Shown here: positions 29,232-38,245 of the stretch, in pieces
How positions within the stretch are numbered: position 1 is the stretch's first letter
Layout of the letters: every line of letters begins with the position of its first letter
Assembly (NCBI RefSeq): GCF_006658505.1
Contig: NZ_VFUZ01000013.1
Location: 62,001-126,000, forward strand
Length of the DNA: 64,000 nucleotides
Direction of reading: 5' to 3'
DNA from: Mesorhizobium sp. B2-4-15
GTDB taxonomy: Bacteria; Pseudomonadota; Alphaproteobacteria; Rhizobiales; Rhizobiaceae
Made by a program: the position numbers and the translations under genes
The notes under the pieces: model-generated
What the model was told of the DNA's origin: nothing
Databases searched by the model: none
What the model saw: only the letters and a program-made list of their open reading frames with translations

Positions 29232-30704
29232 ATGGACGAAAAAATACCTCCGCGCCGGCGCACCGGCGACCTGACAAGCGGTCCGATCCCGCGGACACTC
29301 CTGCTGTTCGCTCTGCCGGTCCTCGGCTCCAACGTCCTGCAATCCCTCAATGGGTCGATCAACGCCGTCTGGGTCGGCCGCTTCCTCGGCGAATCGGCGC
29401 TGACCGCCACGTCCAACGCCAACCTCGTCCTGTTCCTGATCCTGGGCACGGTGTTCGGCATCGGCATGGCGGCCACCATCCTGGTGGCGCAGTCGGTCGG
29501 CGCGCGCGACCTGCCCGAGGCGCGCCGCATCGTCGGCACAAGCGCCACGTTCTTCTTCCTCATATCGGTGGTTTTCGCGGTCTGCGGCTGGATCTGGGTC
29601 GATGCGATCTTGCGCACGCTCGGCACTCCGGCCGACGCGCTTCCACTCGCGCGTTCCTATCTGCGCATCATCTTCGTCGCCGTGCCGATGATGAACCTTC
29701 TGTCCTTCGTCATGACCGTGCTGCGCGGCGCCGGCGATTCGCGCACGCCCTTCATCTTCATGGCGCTGGCGGTCGTGCTCGACATTGTGCTCAATCCCCT
29801 GCTCATCCGCGGCATCAGCCCGTTTCCCGAACTCGGCATCGCCGGATCGGCGACCTCGACGCTGATCGGCCAGACAGTGAGCGTGATCGCCATCCTTGTC
29901 GTGCTCTACGTCCGCAAGCATCCGCTGCGGCTGGCCGGCACCGATCTCGCCCTGCTGCGGCCCGACCCCACCCTGTTGCGCATCGTCGTCTTCAAGGGCG
30001 TGCCGATGGGCTTGCAGATGATCGTCATCTCGGCGGCCGCGCTGACCGTGATGGGCATCGTCAATTCATACGGTTCGCAGGTCGCCGCGGCATACGGCAT
30101 CGCCGCACAGCTTTGGACTTACATCCAGATGCCGGCGCTCGCCATCGGGGCCGCGGTGTCCTCCATGGCGGCGCAGAATGTCGGCGCCGGCCGCTGGGAC
30201 CGGATCGGCCGCGTCGCTGCCTCCGGCGTCGGCTTCAATCTCGTCCTGACCGGCGCTCTGGTCGCGCTGCTTTGGGTCTTCGACCGCTCGATCCTCAGCC
30301 TGTTCCTGACTAGCGACAGCGCGGCGATCGACATTGCCGCCCACATCAACAATGTCGCGTCCTGGTCGTTCATCCTGTTCGGCGTCACCATCGTGCTGTT
30401 CGCCACGGTGCGCGCCACGGGTGCCGTGATGCCGCCTCTGATCATCCTGGTGATCTCCGTGCTGGTCGTGCGCACCGGCTTTGCCTATTTCATGCGCGGT
30501 GTGATCGGCGAGGAGGCGCTGTGGTGGAGTTTTCCGGCGGGTTCGATCACCTCGCTGGTTCTGGCCGCGGCCTATTACCGTTTTGGTGGCTGGCGCACCG
30601 TCCATATGATCGAGAACAGGCCGGCAGCGGGCGAGCCGCCGGATACCGGGCTTGGCATACCGCGCCAGCGCGCCAACATGGCGCCTGAGACGCCGAACGG
30701 CTGA
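29232..30704 (+). CDS. MATE family multidrug/Na+ antiporter
   Basis: A 490-residue inner-membrane transporter with about twelve hydrophobic segments in two MATE repeats. It opens with the family-typical RTGDLTSGPIPRTLLLFALP and has LNGSINAVWVGRFLGESALT in the first repeat. MATE proteins expel cationic drugs or metabolites in exchange for H+ or Na+; the substrate cannot be predicted. The frame is open 381 bp further upstream, but the ATG at 29232 gives the normal family start. The ribosome site is weak. It converges with an MFS gene with only 19 bp between the stops. Confidence 0.86.
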   Translation: MDEKIPPRRRTGDLTSGPIPRTLLLFALPVLGSNVLQSLNGSINAVWVGRFLGESALTATSNANLVLFLILGTVFGIGMAATILVAQSVGARDLPEARRIVGTSATFFFLISVVFAVCGWIWVDAILRTLGTPADALPLARSYLRIIFVAVPMMNLLSFVMTVLRGAGDSRTPFIFMALAVVLDIVLNPLLIRGISPFPELGIAGSATSTLIGQTVSVIAILVVLYVRKHPLRLAGTDLALLRPDPTLLRIVVFKGVPMGLQMIVISAAALTVMGIVNSYGSQVAAAYGIAAQLWTYIQMPALAIGAAVSSMAAQNVGAGRWDRIGRVAASGVGFNLVLTGALVALLWVFDRSILSLFLTSDSAAIDIAAHINNVASWSFILFGVTIVLFATVRATGAVMPPLIILVISVLVVRTGFAYFMRGVIGEEALWWSFPAGSITSLVLAAAYYRFGGWRTVHMIENRPAAGEPPDTGLGIPRQRANMAPETPNG

Positions 30705-30723
30705 GGCCGGGCACCGCGTCGTG

Positions 30724-31932
30724 TTACCGGCTATGCTTCACCCCGAAGGCCAGCGCCACCAGCGCAAACGCGATGATGATGCCGGCGAAGGCAAGGCTCG
30801 CGGCGACGGAACCGGCATAGGTAGAGACGATGCCGATGCCGATGACGGGCAAGGCGTTGCCGACAAAGCAGCAGATGAAGAAGCTGGAGACGACTTTCGC
30901 CCGGCGATCCTTCGGCGCGATCTCGTTCACCACCTGCAGGCCGCCCCGGTAGCCAAGCGCCGCCACGACGCCGCAGCAGGCGGTGGCCACGATCATCAGC
31001 GCCATCGAACCCAATATCTGTGCCGCGACCACAAGCAGGACGCTCGGGATCATCAAGCCCAGCGCGGCCAGCATGGCCCTGTTGCTCTGCACGCGCATCA
31101 GCACCACGATGCTGGCCGCCGCGACGATCGCCAGTTCGAAGAACAGCGCACCGGCAACAGCGTGGTTGGTCTGATGAAGCTGCTGCGCCAGGATGCTTGG
31201 CGCCACTGCCGCGTAGAAGCCGACCAACGCCATGGCGCCGAAGCCGGTAACCGCCGGCGCAACAAAGCGCGGGCGGATTTCCTGCGGCACGGAGAATTGC
31301 GGCCGTATGGAAATGCGACTGAGGCTGCCTGGCTTCGCCACGGTTTCGCGGGTGCGCCAGACCAGGATCGTCACCACTGCGAGCGCCAGGAGATAGGTGA
31401 CGAAGACGAGGCGCAAAGGCCAGGGCTCATATTGAGCCAACAGTCCCGAGACAAGCGCGCCAAAGCCGAGGCCGAGGAAATTGGTGCTGGTGGCGATCAC
31501 GCTGGCGCGCGGCCTGTCGGCACGGGAGAGAAGTTCAGCGATCCACGCGGTTCCGGTCCCCGCGCCGATACCGATGCCAAGCCCGCTCAGGATGCGCGCT
31601 ATGTCGAGCGAAAGAACATTCTCGGAGAACAGGAAAACAATCGCGCTGACGATGGCAACGATCATCGCCGCGAGGGCGGCGGGCCGGCGCCCGACAACAT
31701 CCGACACGCCGCCGAACAGCAGCAAGGCTCCAAGGTTGCCCAAGACATAGACCGCGTAGATCAACGTCAGCGTGATCTGTGAAAAGCCGAATTGCTGCTT
31801 GTAGAGGATATAGAGCGGCGTCAGAACCGTGCTGCCGGCAAACAGCACGGCGATCATCGTGGCGACGATCGGGATGGCAAGAGCATCGCCGCGAGCCGTT
31901 TCTTGCCCAGGCGCCAAATCGCGAAAGGCCAT
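30724..31932 (-). CDS. MFS transporter
   Basis: A 402-residue major facilitator protein with twelve predicted helices. The loop between helices 2 and 3 carries the MFS signature in the form GGVSDVVGRRP. Another marker is GLGIGIGAGTGTAWIAELL in helix 4-5. It is likely a drug or metabolite exporter, but no substrate is implied. An in-frame ATG also exists at 31944; the one at 31932 is preferred because TGAGG lies at the right distance. The 500 bp between this gene and the TMEM175 gene (31933-32433) hold no gene or repeat that I recognise. Confidence 0.82.
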   Translation of the reverse strand: MAFRDLAPGQETARGDALAIPIVATMIAVLFAGSTVLTPLYILYKQQFGFSQITLTLIYAVYVLGNLGALLLFGGVSDVVGRRPAALAAMIVAIVSAIVFLFSENVLSLDIARILSGLGIGIGAGTGTAWIAELLSRADRPRASVIATSTNFLGLGFGALVSGLLAQYEPWPLRLVFVTYLLALAVVTILVWRTRETVAKPGSLSRISIRPQFSVPQEIRPRFVAPAVTGFGAMALVGFYAAVAPSILAQQLHQTNHAVAGALFFELAIVAAASIVVLMRVQSNRAMLAALGLMIPSVLLVVAAQILGSMALMIVATACCGVVAALGYRGGLQVVNEIAPKDRRAKVVSSFFICCFVGNALPVIGIGIVSTYAGSVAASLAFAGIIIAFALVALAFGVKHSR

Positions 31933-32433
31933 GGCCAACCTCATTACCCGCTTCGGAGATCGCGATCCCAACGCGTTTTCGCCCCCAACGTTCCGGCCGG
32001 CCAGTAGGCTCCTGACACTATGATGAGCCTAGCCTTAGTCAGGAATCCCGGACGGAACGGGTACGGGTCGGGCCCGTCGCCCCCGATCCGCCACGCTATC
32101 GTTGGTGCGGCATCCGGTGCAACCGATCCTATTTGCAGGAAAAGCCGAGCGCGATCTTGCACTTGTCCGGGCGTGGCTTGTGCGGCGGGCGATGGTGCCG
32201 AGGGTGGTGATGCGGCGGCCCCAGCCGTTCGGCTGCTTCGGCGCGAGACTGCATCACAAGGGGGGAGCCGGGAGCAGAAAAGTCAACAAGTAGCCAATGC
32301 CTGTCAGCACCATCGGCGGCGCGAAAGTTCCCCTGACATTGTTGAGGATTTGTCGCATGCCGTTTATCGAACCGGCCAGATGAGCTAACAATTTGCTGTC
32401 TTTCGACAATTCCTTTTAGGCAGGGCGGTGATC

Positions 32434-33009
32434 ATGGGCAAAGGCAGGGTCGAGGCATTCACCGACGGCGTGGTGGCCATTATCATCACCATCATGGTGC
32501 TGGACCTGAAGGTGCCGGAGGGCGAGGATTTCTCCGCCCTGGTGCCGCAACTGCCGATCTTCCTGTGCTACGTGCTCTCCTTCATTAATGTCGGCATCTA
32601 CTGGAACAACCTGCACAACATGTTCCACACCGTGCAGCGCGTCGATGGCGGCGTGCTGTGGGCAAACCTGCATCTGCTGTTCTGGTTGTCCTTGATGCCG
32701 GTAACGACGGCTTTCATGGGCGAGAACCATTTCGCCACGGTTCCGGTCGCGGTTTACGGTTTCGACCTTGCAATGTGCGCCGCCGCCTACGGCATCCTGG
32801 TCATTACCCTGCATCGGCTGCACGGGGCGGACACCGCCTTCGCCAAGGCGATCGGCCGGGACCGCAAGGGAAGGCTTTCCCTCGCCGTCTATCTCGCGGC
32901 GATCGCGCTTACCTTCCTCAACCGGTGGATCGGCGTGGCGCTCTATGTCGCCATCGCCTTGGTGTGGCTTGTACCGGACACGCGTTTTTCGCGCGTTCTC
33001 GAAAAGTAA
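32434..33009 (+). CDS. TMEM175 family potassium channel-like protein
   Basis: A 191-residue membrane protein with about six hydrophobic segments and the N-terminal signature RVEAFTDGVVAI (residues 5-16). This is the bacterial form of the RxxxFSDG motif that lines the pore in TMEM175 (formerly DUF1211). Bacterial TMEM175 proteins form tetrameric, weakly K+-selective channels. A GTG two codons upstream is an alternative start; the ATG at 32434 is better spaced from AGGCAGGG. Three tandem palindromic units follow the stop. Confidence 0.8.
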   Translation: MGKGRVEAFTDGVVAIIITIMVLDLKVPEGEDFSALVPQLPIFLCYVLSFINVGIYWNNLHNMFHTVQRVDGGVLWANLHLLFWLSLMPVTTAFMGENHFATVPVAVYGFDLAMCAAAYGILVITLHRLHGADTAFAKAIGRDRKGRLSLAVYLAAIALTFLNRWIGVALYVAIALVWLVPDTRFSRVLEK

Positions 33010-33026
33010 CGCGCGGGCTCATCGCT

Positions 33027-33189
33027 CGGCGCGATGCCGGACGGAAAACCGCTTCCCACTTTTCCTGGAATTGCTCTTTGGTTCGGCGCAATTCCGGACG
33101 GAAAACCGCTTCGCACTTTTCCTGGAATTGCTCTTTGGTTCGGCGCAATTCCGGACGGAAAACCGCTTCGCACTTTTTCTGGAATTGCT
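33027..33189. repeat. Three tandem 57-bp palindromic repeat units
   Basis: Units begin at 33027, 33084 and 33141 with a constant 57-bp period. Copies 2 and 3 are almost identical and copy 1 differs at a few positions. The unit contains GCAATTCC and GGAATTGC as inverted ends around GGACGGAAAACCGCTTCGCA. This is an abundant rhizobial intergenic element type; the tandem triplication is the unusual part. The array fills the gap between two convergent genes and stops exactly at the stop codon of the gene on its right. Confidence 0.85.
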
Positions 33190-33518
33190 TAGCCGCGCAT
33201 TTCTTTCAGTTTTTCCGCCACTGCAGCCGCCAGATCGGCATAGCGCTCCTCCAGCCGTTCCGCGGCCTTGATGATCGAGAAATCATGGCCAAACTTTTCC
33301 AGCGCCATGCGCAGTTTCTCGACGAACTCGGCCTGTTTTTCCAGCGCTGAAAACAACGTCTTCACCTGGGCTTCGGTGATTTCGGGATTGGCCAGCATCT
33401 GCGGCACCTCGCGCCCCATCTGGTCGCCGGTGGCGGTCTGCTCCTTCAGAATTGCGACCCAGTCCGTCAATCGAAAACCTCCATTTGCCTGGGCAGCATG
33501 CGCAGCCTCGACCGGCAT
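33189..33518 (-). CDS. Small helical conserved hypothetical protein
   Basis: A 109-residue protein with no recognised domain. It is rich in Ala, Glu and Lys and predicted almost wholly helical from about residue 45, with heptad-like spacing (ALEKQAEFVEKLRMALEKF), suggesting a coiled coil or phasin-like fold. It has no signal peptide or cysteine. The ATG at 33518 is the best start; the longer frame runs back through a palindromic half-repeat and into the antisense of the SDR gene. The TAA stop abuts the 57-bp tandem array. Confidence 0.6.
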   Translation of the reverse strand: MPVEAAHAAQANGGFRLTDWVAILKEQTATGDQMGREVPQMLANPEITEAQVKTLFSALEKQAEFVEKLRMALEKFGHDFSIIKAAERLEERYADLAAAVAEKLKEMRG

Positions 33519-33560
33519 GGTCAACCCGAACCCATCTCTCCCGTCAGGGAACGCGCCGCG

Positions 33561-33590
33561 ATTTGGGGACAAGGACATGCATGAAAACGA
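33561..33590. repeat. Half copy of family A palindromic repeat
   Basis: GATTTGGGGACAAGGACATGCATG matches the right half of the family A elements (compare 44831-44847), but no left half is present. It lies about 43 bp upstream of the helical hypothetical gene. Confidence 0.5.
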
Positions 33591-33695
33591 CACTTTGACT
33601 GTGCGCCATGGGGCTTGAGCGCCGCTGCCCGAAGGACTTGCGCAAGGCCGTCGCGGCGCTAAGTTCGGCGCTATCGAAGAAGGAAGCCATCGCCG

Positions 33696-34562
33696 ATGAT
33701 CCCCGACACCGAGGTCCAGACCGCCCTGCCCGCCCTTGAGCCAGGCAAGTCCGCCGTCATCACTGGCGCCGCCAGCGGTATTGGTCTCGCGGCCGCCAGG
33801 CGGCTGGCGCTGATGGGAATGAAGATCGTGCTCGCCGACATTGGCGGCGCGCGCCTTGACGGTGCTTCCCGGGCCATCTCCGCGATCGCGGGCAATGACG
33901 CCGTGCTTGCGGTCGCCGCCGACGTTTCGAACGCCGACGAGGTCGATCGTCTGGCCGACCGGGCATTCGGCGCCTTCGGCGACATCTCGCTGCTGATGAA
34001 CAATGCCGGTGTCGGCGACAACCCCGGAAAGCCCTGGGAAAACCGCGACGCCTGGAAACGGCTGCTCGATATCAATTTCTGGGGCGTCGTGCATGGCGTG
34101 GAAGCGTTCGCCCCGCGCATGCTGGCGTCAGGCAGACCGGGCCTCATCGTCAACACAGGCTCGAAGCAAGGCATCACCACACCACCCGGCAACCTTGCCT
34201 ACAATGTCTCCAAGGCCGGGGTTAAGACATTCACCGAAGGCCTGGCGCATGCGCTGCGCAACGAGCCCGGCGCCCGCCTGTCGGCGCATCTGCTCATTCC
34301 CGGCTTCACCTATACCGGCCTCACCATGGGGGCGACGGAAAAGCCCACCGGCGCCTGGACAGGCGAACAGGTCGTCGATTTCATGCTGGAATCGCTGGTC
34401 AGGGGCGACTTCTACATCCTGTGTCCCGACAACGAGACGGCGCGGCCGCTGGACGAGAAGCGCATGGCGTGGGCCGTCGGAGACATCATCGAAAACCGCC
34501 CCGCTTTGTCTCGCTGGCATCCAAACTACAAGGATGCGTTCGCGGCCTTCATGAAAGATTGA
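33696..34562 (+). CDS. SDR family oxidoreductase
   Basis: A 288-residue classical short-chain dehydrogenase. The cofactor loop TGAASGIG is at residues 23-30 and NNAG at 102-105. The active-site Ser156 lies in NTGSKQG and the Tyr169-Lys173 pair in AYNVSKAG. The Asp in LADIG after the second strand suggests NAD(H) rather than NADP(H). The substrate is unknown. It stands alone between a small hypothetical gene and a convergent Fet4-like gene. Confidence 0.85.
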   Translation: MIPDTEVQTALPALEPGKSAVITGAASGIGLAAARRLALMGMKIVLADIGGARLDGASRAISAIAGNDAVLAVAADVSNADEVDRLADRAFGAFGDISLLMNNAGVGDNPGKPWENRDAWKRLLDINFWGVVHGVEAFAPRMLASGRPGLIVNTGSKQGITTPPGNLAYNVSKAGVKTFTEGLAHALRNEPGARLSAHLLIPGFTYTGLTMGATEKPTGAWTGEQVVDFMLESLVRGDFYILCPDNETARPLDEKRMAWAVGDIIENRPALSRWHPNYKDAFAAFMKD

Positions 34563-34572
34563 GTTCGAGTCT

Positions 34573-34998
34573 TTAGGCCGCGCGCTTTCTCGGAGTTCGT
34601 TTTTGCGTCACGGCCTTCTTTGCGGCCATGGCGGCAATCTTCTCATCGTGCCGGCGCGCCGCCTGCTCGCACTTGTCGCGGATTTCCTCGACCTCGGATT
34701 CGGTCAGGTGTTCGATGCCGATGAAGCGGTTGTGGGCCTCGCTGACCCGGATCAGTTCATCGAGCTTGGCCTGGATCGCCGCGCCGTCCCGATTCTGGGT
34801 GTTTTGGATGAGAAACACCATCAGGAAGGTGACGATGGTCGTGCCGGTGTTGATCACCAACTGCCAGGTGTCCGAGAAATTGAAGAACGGCCCACTCGCC
34901 GCCCAGATGACGACGACCAGGCAGCAGACGGCAAATGTCGGTGACAGGCCGGCTATGTGGGAGACCCGGTTGGCGATCCTGGTGAAGAGCTTTTCCAT
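34573..34998 (-). CDS. Low-affinity iron permease (Fet4-like) family protein
   Basis: A 141-residue protein of the iron permease family PF04120. Two hydrophobic helices (AVCCLVVVIWAASG and TTIVTFLMVFLIQNTQNRD) are followed by a cytoplasmic helical part (LDELIRVSEAHNRFIGIEHL). The bacterial members are much smaller than yeast Fet4 and iron transport has not been established for them, so the name marks homology only. GGGAGCTCGACAG precedes the ATG at 34998. The C-terminus is very basic (KKAVTQKRTPRKRAA). Confidence 0.78.
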   Translation of the reverse strand: MEKLFTRIANRVSHIAGLSPTFAVCCLVVVIWAASGPFFNFSDTWQLVINTGTTIVTFLMVFLIQNTQNRDGAAIQAKLDELIRVSEAHNRFIGIEHLTESEVEEIRDKCEQAARRHDEKIAAMAAKKAVTQKRTPRKRAA

Positions 34999-35201
34999 CT
35001 GTCGAGCTCCCTCAATGGCTGCCGCGATGAGAAACAACCGGCGACCGTTTCGGGTTCCCGCAGGCAATAAATACAACCGCTGCAATTGAATGCACGCAAC
35101 GCGCGCATATGGTGAAAAACACACCTTATCGGTTCAATGTCATGGTAACCCGCGCAGGCAAAAGTGCCTGTTCCGTCCGCTCCACGGCGGTTTACCTCCA
35201 G

Positions 35202-35239
35202 CCCCTTCCGCCGCGCCACCCCCCGCATGGCGGAAGGGG
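35202..35239. terminator. 11-bp perfect stem-loop, terminator candidate
   Basis: CCCCTTCCGCC and GGCGGAAGGGG enclose a 16-base loop. It lies in the 315-bp gap 34999-35313, 75 bp beyond the stop of the acyltransferase gene, and could end that minus-strand transcript. Otherwise the gap holds only the upstream region of the Fet4-like gene. Confidence 0.45.
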
Positions 35240-35313
35240 TTTCAGCCCGTGGCGCGGCGCGTGGTTTCCCGAAAGCGCGCCGACCGGCATACAAACAGAC
35301 GATCACTTCAGGT

Positions 35314-35955
35314 TCAAACGGCGTCGTTTTCCCAGCGATCGAGGAAGGCCTCGATCGGCATTGCCTGGATGTCGGGAACCGCCCTGGCGAGTTTCTCGAC
35401 CGGCCAGTCCCACCAGGCGAGAGCTTCGATCCGCGCCGCGATTTCAGGAGCAAAGCGCGGCCGAAGCGGCTTCGCCGGCACGCCGGCGACAATCGTGTAG
35501 GACGGCACGTCATGAGTCACCACCGCGTTGGCGCCAATGACGGCGCCATTGCCGATGGTGATATCAGGCATGACCACCGCTCCATGGCCGATCCAGACAT
35601 CGTGGCCGATGGCCACGGCCTTCGCCTGCCGCCGCGCGCGGAATGCGGCATCGACGCCCAACCAGCGAAAATACTCGTTTGGCCGATAGCTGACCTTGTG
35701 CTGGGTCAGGCGTTCGATCGGATGCTCCAGTGCATTGATGCGGCTGTTGGCGGCGATCGAGCAGAATTTGCCGATGCCCGTGTAGATCGCCTCAGCATGG
35801 CGCTCGAAATAGGAAAAATCCCCCACGCTCACCTCGCGCAGCACCACCCGCTCGCCGATTGAGGTATAGCGGCCAAGCTTGCACGCCTTCAGCTCCGCGG
35901 TCGGATGGATGCGTGGCTCGGGATCTTTCAGGACGAGGTTTTCGGAACGGTCCAT
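35314..35955 (-). CDS. Hexapeptide-repeat acyltransferase, phosphonate-cluster type
   Basis: A 213-residue left-handed beta-helix acyltransferase. Hexapeptide repeats run through IHPTAELKACKLGRYTSIGERVVL and IGHDVWIGHGAVVMPDITIG (in parts), and the catalytic-type His lies in the IGHDVWIGHG region. The layout, with INALEHPIERLTQH in the middle and ALAWWDWPVEKL near the end, fits the family seen next to phosphonate (phn) genes (TIGR03308 type) and also resembles xenobiotic acetyltransferases. No phn gene is in the window, so its acceptor is unknown. The start at 35955 matches the family N-terminus. Confidence 0.8.
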   Translation of the reverse strand: MDRSENLVLKDPEPRIHPTAELKACKLGRYTSIGERVVLREVSVGDFSYFERHAEAIYTGIGKFCSIAANSRINALEHPIERLTQHKVSYRPNEYFRWLGVDAAFRARRQAKAVAIGHDVWIGHGAVVMPDITIGNGAVIGANAVVTHDVPSYTIVAGVPAKPLRPRFAPEIAARIEALAWWDWPVEKLARAVPDIQAMPIEAFLDRWENDAV

Positions 35956-36040
35956 ACGCGCGGCTTTACGTCAGAGCAATTGTTCCCGCAAGCGGGACCA
36001 ATTATCCGTCAAGCCAGTTCTGGGAAAGAGTTCGATCAGC

Positions 36041-36544
36041 CTATTTCGGCTTGCCCTTGGTCCACACCACGTTCTGGCCGTAGAGCGGCACCGTTGTGAC
36101 CGACATCTTCGCGGAGCCGTTCTGCACCTGGCGCGAGTGCGACAGATAGATCAAGGTCTCGTTGGTCTTGTCGTAGATGCGGTTCACAACCTGCTTCTTC
36201 CAGATCAGGCTGAGGCCTTGTTTGAACACCTCCTCGCCGCCCTCGCCCATATCGATGTCGCCGATGGTGATCGGGCCGGTCTGGCGGCACGAGATTGAGG
36301 AATCGCTGGGATCCTCGAACCAGTTGCCCTTGTGCAGCCTATCGATGATGCTTCGGTCGAAATAGGCGACATGGCAGGTCACCCCATCAACCTTGGGGTC
36401 CTTGATCGCGTCGATCATGATGTCATTGCCGACCCAGTCGACGCCGACCTTGCCGACTTCCTCGGCAATGGCGGCACCAGCACCAAGGATAATGCATGCG
36501 GCCAGAGCGCCGCCGATCAGTTTTGGCCCAATCGGTCTTTGCAA
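36041..36544 (-). CDS. creA: CreA family periplasmic protein
   Basis: A 167-residue protein of the CreA family (PF05981). A signal peptide ends at about residue 27 (GALAACIILGAGAAIA). The family core follows: VGVDWVGNDIMIDAIKDPKV, VTCHVAYFDRS and GEEVFKQGLSLIWKKQ. Two cysteines (in VTCHV and ISCRQ) may form a disulfide. The function of CreA is unknown. It is transcribed away from the SCO gene, with 190 bp between the two starts. Confidence 0.85.
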   Translation of the reverse strand: MQRPIGPKLIGGALAACIILGAGAAIAEEVGKVGVDWVGNDIMIDAIKDPKVDGVTCHVAYFDRSIIDRLHKGNWFEDPSDSSISCRQTGPITIGDIDMGEGGEEVFKQGLSLIWKKQVVNRIYDKTNETLIYLSHSRQVQNGSAKMSVTTVPLYGQNVVWTKGKPK

Positions 36545-36733
36545 GGAAGCCTCCTGCGGTTCGAGTAGCCGGTCTCAGGTGGGGCGAGTTGGGTTGCTTT
36601 GCAAGCAGACGCTTCAACACCATATGCGGTTGCGGCAACGCGGCACTTTGCCTGGGCAAGGTCGAACCGCTAAGACTGTCGCACCGGCGCGCACTGAGCC
36701 GCCGGCGATGATTTCTGCGGACGGACTTTTCTG

Positions 36734-37312
36734 ATGATGCGTTCTATCCTGATCGGCATTCTCGTCCTGATGGCGGCCGGCATCGGTTGGCTGACCTTCG
36801 ACTGGTATCGCGGCCACTACGGCGGCGAGCCGTTCGGAGCCCCGTTCACTCTTGTCGACCAGAAAAGCGCGCCGATCACCGAGGCCGCCTTCAGGGGGCA
36901 GCCCAGTGTCGTCTTCTTCGGCTTCACCCACTGCCCCGAGGTCTGCCCGACCACGCTCTTCGAACTCTCCGGCTGGCTGAAGACGCTCGGCGACGACGGT
37001 AAGAACCTGCACGCATATTTCGTTTCGATCGATCCGGCGCGCGATACCCCCGCCGTCATGAATGCTTACGTCAGCAACTTCTCCGACCGCATCGTCGGCA
37101 TATCGGGCGACCCGGACAAGGTTTACGCCATGGCCAAATCCTTCGGCATCTACTGGAAGAAGGTCGACACCGGCGACGGCGACTACACCATGGATCACAC
37201 CGCCTCGGTGCTGCTGCTGAACGCCAAGGGCGACTTTGCCGGCACGATCGCCTACGGCGAAAGCGCCAGCACCGCCGTGGAGAAGCTGAAGCGTCTTGCC
37301 GCCAGGGGCTAG
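36734..37312 (+). CDS. SCO1/SenC family copper chaperone
   Basis: A 192-residue thioredoxin-fold protein anchored by one N-terminal helix (SILIGILVLMAAGIGWLTF). The copper ligands are all present: Cys67 and Cys71 in HCPEVCP, and His155 in MDHTAS. SCO proteins deliver copper to the CuA site of cytochrome c oxidase in the periplasm. No oxidase gene is nearby. A second ATG directly follows the first. A palindromic repeat begins on the last base of the TAG stop codon, and prmA follows on the same strand. Confidence 0.88.
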   Translation: MMRSILIGILVLMAAGIGWLTFDWYRGHYGGEPFGAPFTLVDQKSAPITEAAFRGQPSVVFFGFTHCPEVCPTTLFELSGWLKTLGDDGKNLHAYFVSIDPARDTPAVMNAYVSNFSDRIVGISGDPDKVYAMAKSFGIYWKKVDTGDGDYTMDHTASVLLLNAKGDFAGTIAYGESASTAVEKLKRLAARG

Positions 37313-37353
37313 AGCTTGATTCCGAAAACCGGTTTTCGGACAAGATCAAGCTC
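37312..37353. repeat. Palindromic repeat overlapping SCO stop codon
   Basis: Outer arms GAGCTTGAT (37312-37320) and ATCAAGCTC (37345-37353) enclose a perfect inner palindrome, TCCGAAAACC and GGTTTTCGGA, with CAAG as the only asymmetric bases. The type is widespread in rhizobial intergenic regions. It fills most of the SCO-prmA gap and may act as terminator or mRNA stabiliser. Confidence 0.75.
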
Positions 37354-37372
37354 AAGGAAGACCTTAATCCAC

Positions 37373-38245
37373 ATGACCCAGACGCGACTGCATTTCACCA
37401 CCGGAAAGATCGAGGCTGACCGCATTTTCGCGGCGCTCGAGATGGCCTTCGAGGATGAAGGGCTGCCGATCGCCGTGCTGGAGGTGGATGAGGACCAGGA
37501 CATCCATGAAGTCTCGCTCTACGCCGACGGCGACGTAGACGCGGTCGAGGCGCGGGTGAAGGACGTTCTCGCCGGCCTCGCTCTGTCAAAACCGGTCGAG
37601 CGCGAAAAGCTGCCCGACATCGATTGGGTGGCGCGCTCGCTGGAAGGCCTGAAGCCGGTGCGCGCCGGCCGCTTCTTCGTTCACGGCGCGCATGACCGCA
37701 GGAAGCGCCACAGCGGCGAACTCGCCATCGAGATCGAGGCCGGCCTTGCTTTCGGCACCGGCCATCACGGCACCACCGCGGGATGCCTCGAAATGCTGGA
37801 GAAAGTGGTGCGCCGCGAACAGCCGCGCAACGCGCTCGATCTCGGCACCGGCAGTGCGGTGCTGGCGATCGCCGTCGCCAAGCTGGCGCATATTCCGGTG
37901 CTCGCCACTGACATCGATCCGGTGGCGGTGAAGGTCGCCGCCGCCAATGCGCGGCTGAACCACGTCAAGGCGCTCGTCGAAACGGTGACCGCGCCGGGCT
38001 TTCACCACCCGATCTTCGGCAAGCGCGCACCCTTCGATCTCATCGTCGCCAACATATTGGCACGGCCGCTGATGCGGCTGGCCCCGCAAATGGCCGGGCA
38101 CATCGCGCTCGGCGGCTCGATCGTGCTGTCAGGCATTCTCGATCGCCAGCGCGACGCCGTCATCTCGGCCTATGTCGGCCAGAACTTCCGCCACGTGCGC
38201 ACCCTGCACCGCGAAGGCTGGGTGACGATCCACCTCAAGCATTGA
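37373..38245 (+). CDS. prmA: Ribosomal protein L11 methyltransferase
   Basis: A 290-residue class I methyltransferase that trimethylates several residues of ribosomal protein L11. The SAM-binding motif is [18 protein letters not shown], preceded by the PrmA-specific [19 protein letters not shown]. The catalytic-region motif is VANILARPL. The N-terminal 100 residues form the small L11-binding domain. The ATG at 37373 is preferred because CAAGGAAG precedes it and the longer frame starts inside the palindromic repeat. A GC-rich hairpin follows the stop. Confidence 0.9.
   Translation: MTQTRLHFTTGKIEADRIFAALEMAFEDEGLPIAVLEVDEDQDIHEVSLYADGDVDAVEARVKDVLAGLALSKPVEREKLPDIDWVARSLEGLKPVRAGRFFVHGAHDRRKRHSGELAIEIEAGLAFGTGHHGTTAGCLEMLEKVVRREQPRNALDLGTGSAVLAIAVAKLAHIPVLATDIDPVAVKVAAANARLNHVKALVETVTAPGFHHPIFGKRAPFDLIVANILARPLMRLAPQMAGHIALGGSIVLSGILDRQRDAVISAYVGQNFRHVRTLHREGWVTIHLKH

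Noticed and set aside
32020..32388. A 122-residue open frame in the MFS-TMEM175 gap
   Set aside because: Low-complexity composition, no ribosome site and no recognisable domain; the gap is left as non-coding.
33027..33189. A CRISPR-like array
   Set aside because: The units are contiguous 57-bp palindromes with no unique spacers, and no cas gene is present.
33519..34094. N-terminal extension of the helical hypothetical gene
   Set aside because: It runs antisense through the start of the SDR gene and through a half repeat; the ATG at 33518 gives a compact protein.
36614..37198. A minus-strand gene opposite SCO
   Set aside because: It is the shadow of a gene with intact copper ligands on the plus strand.
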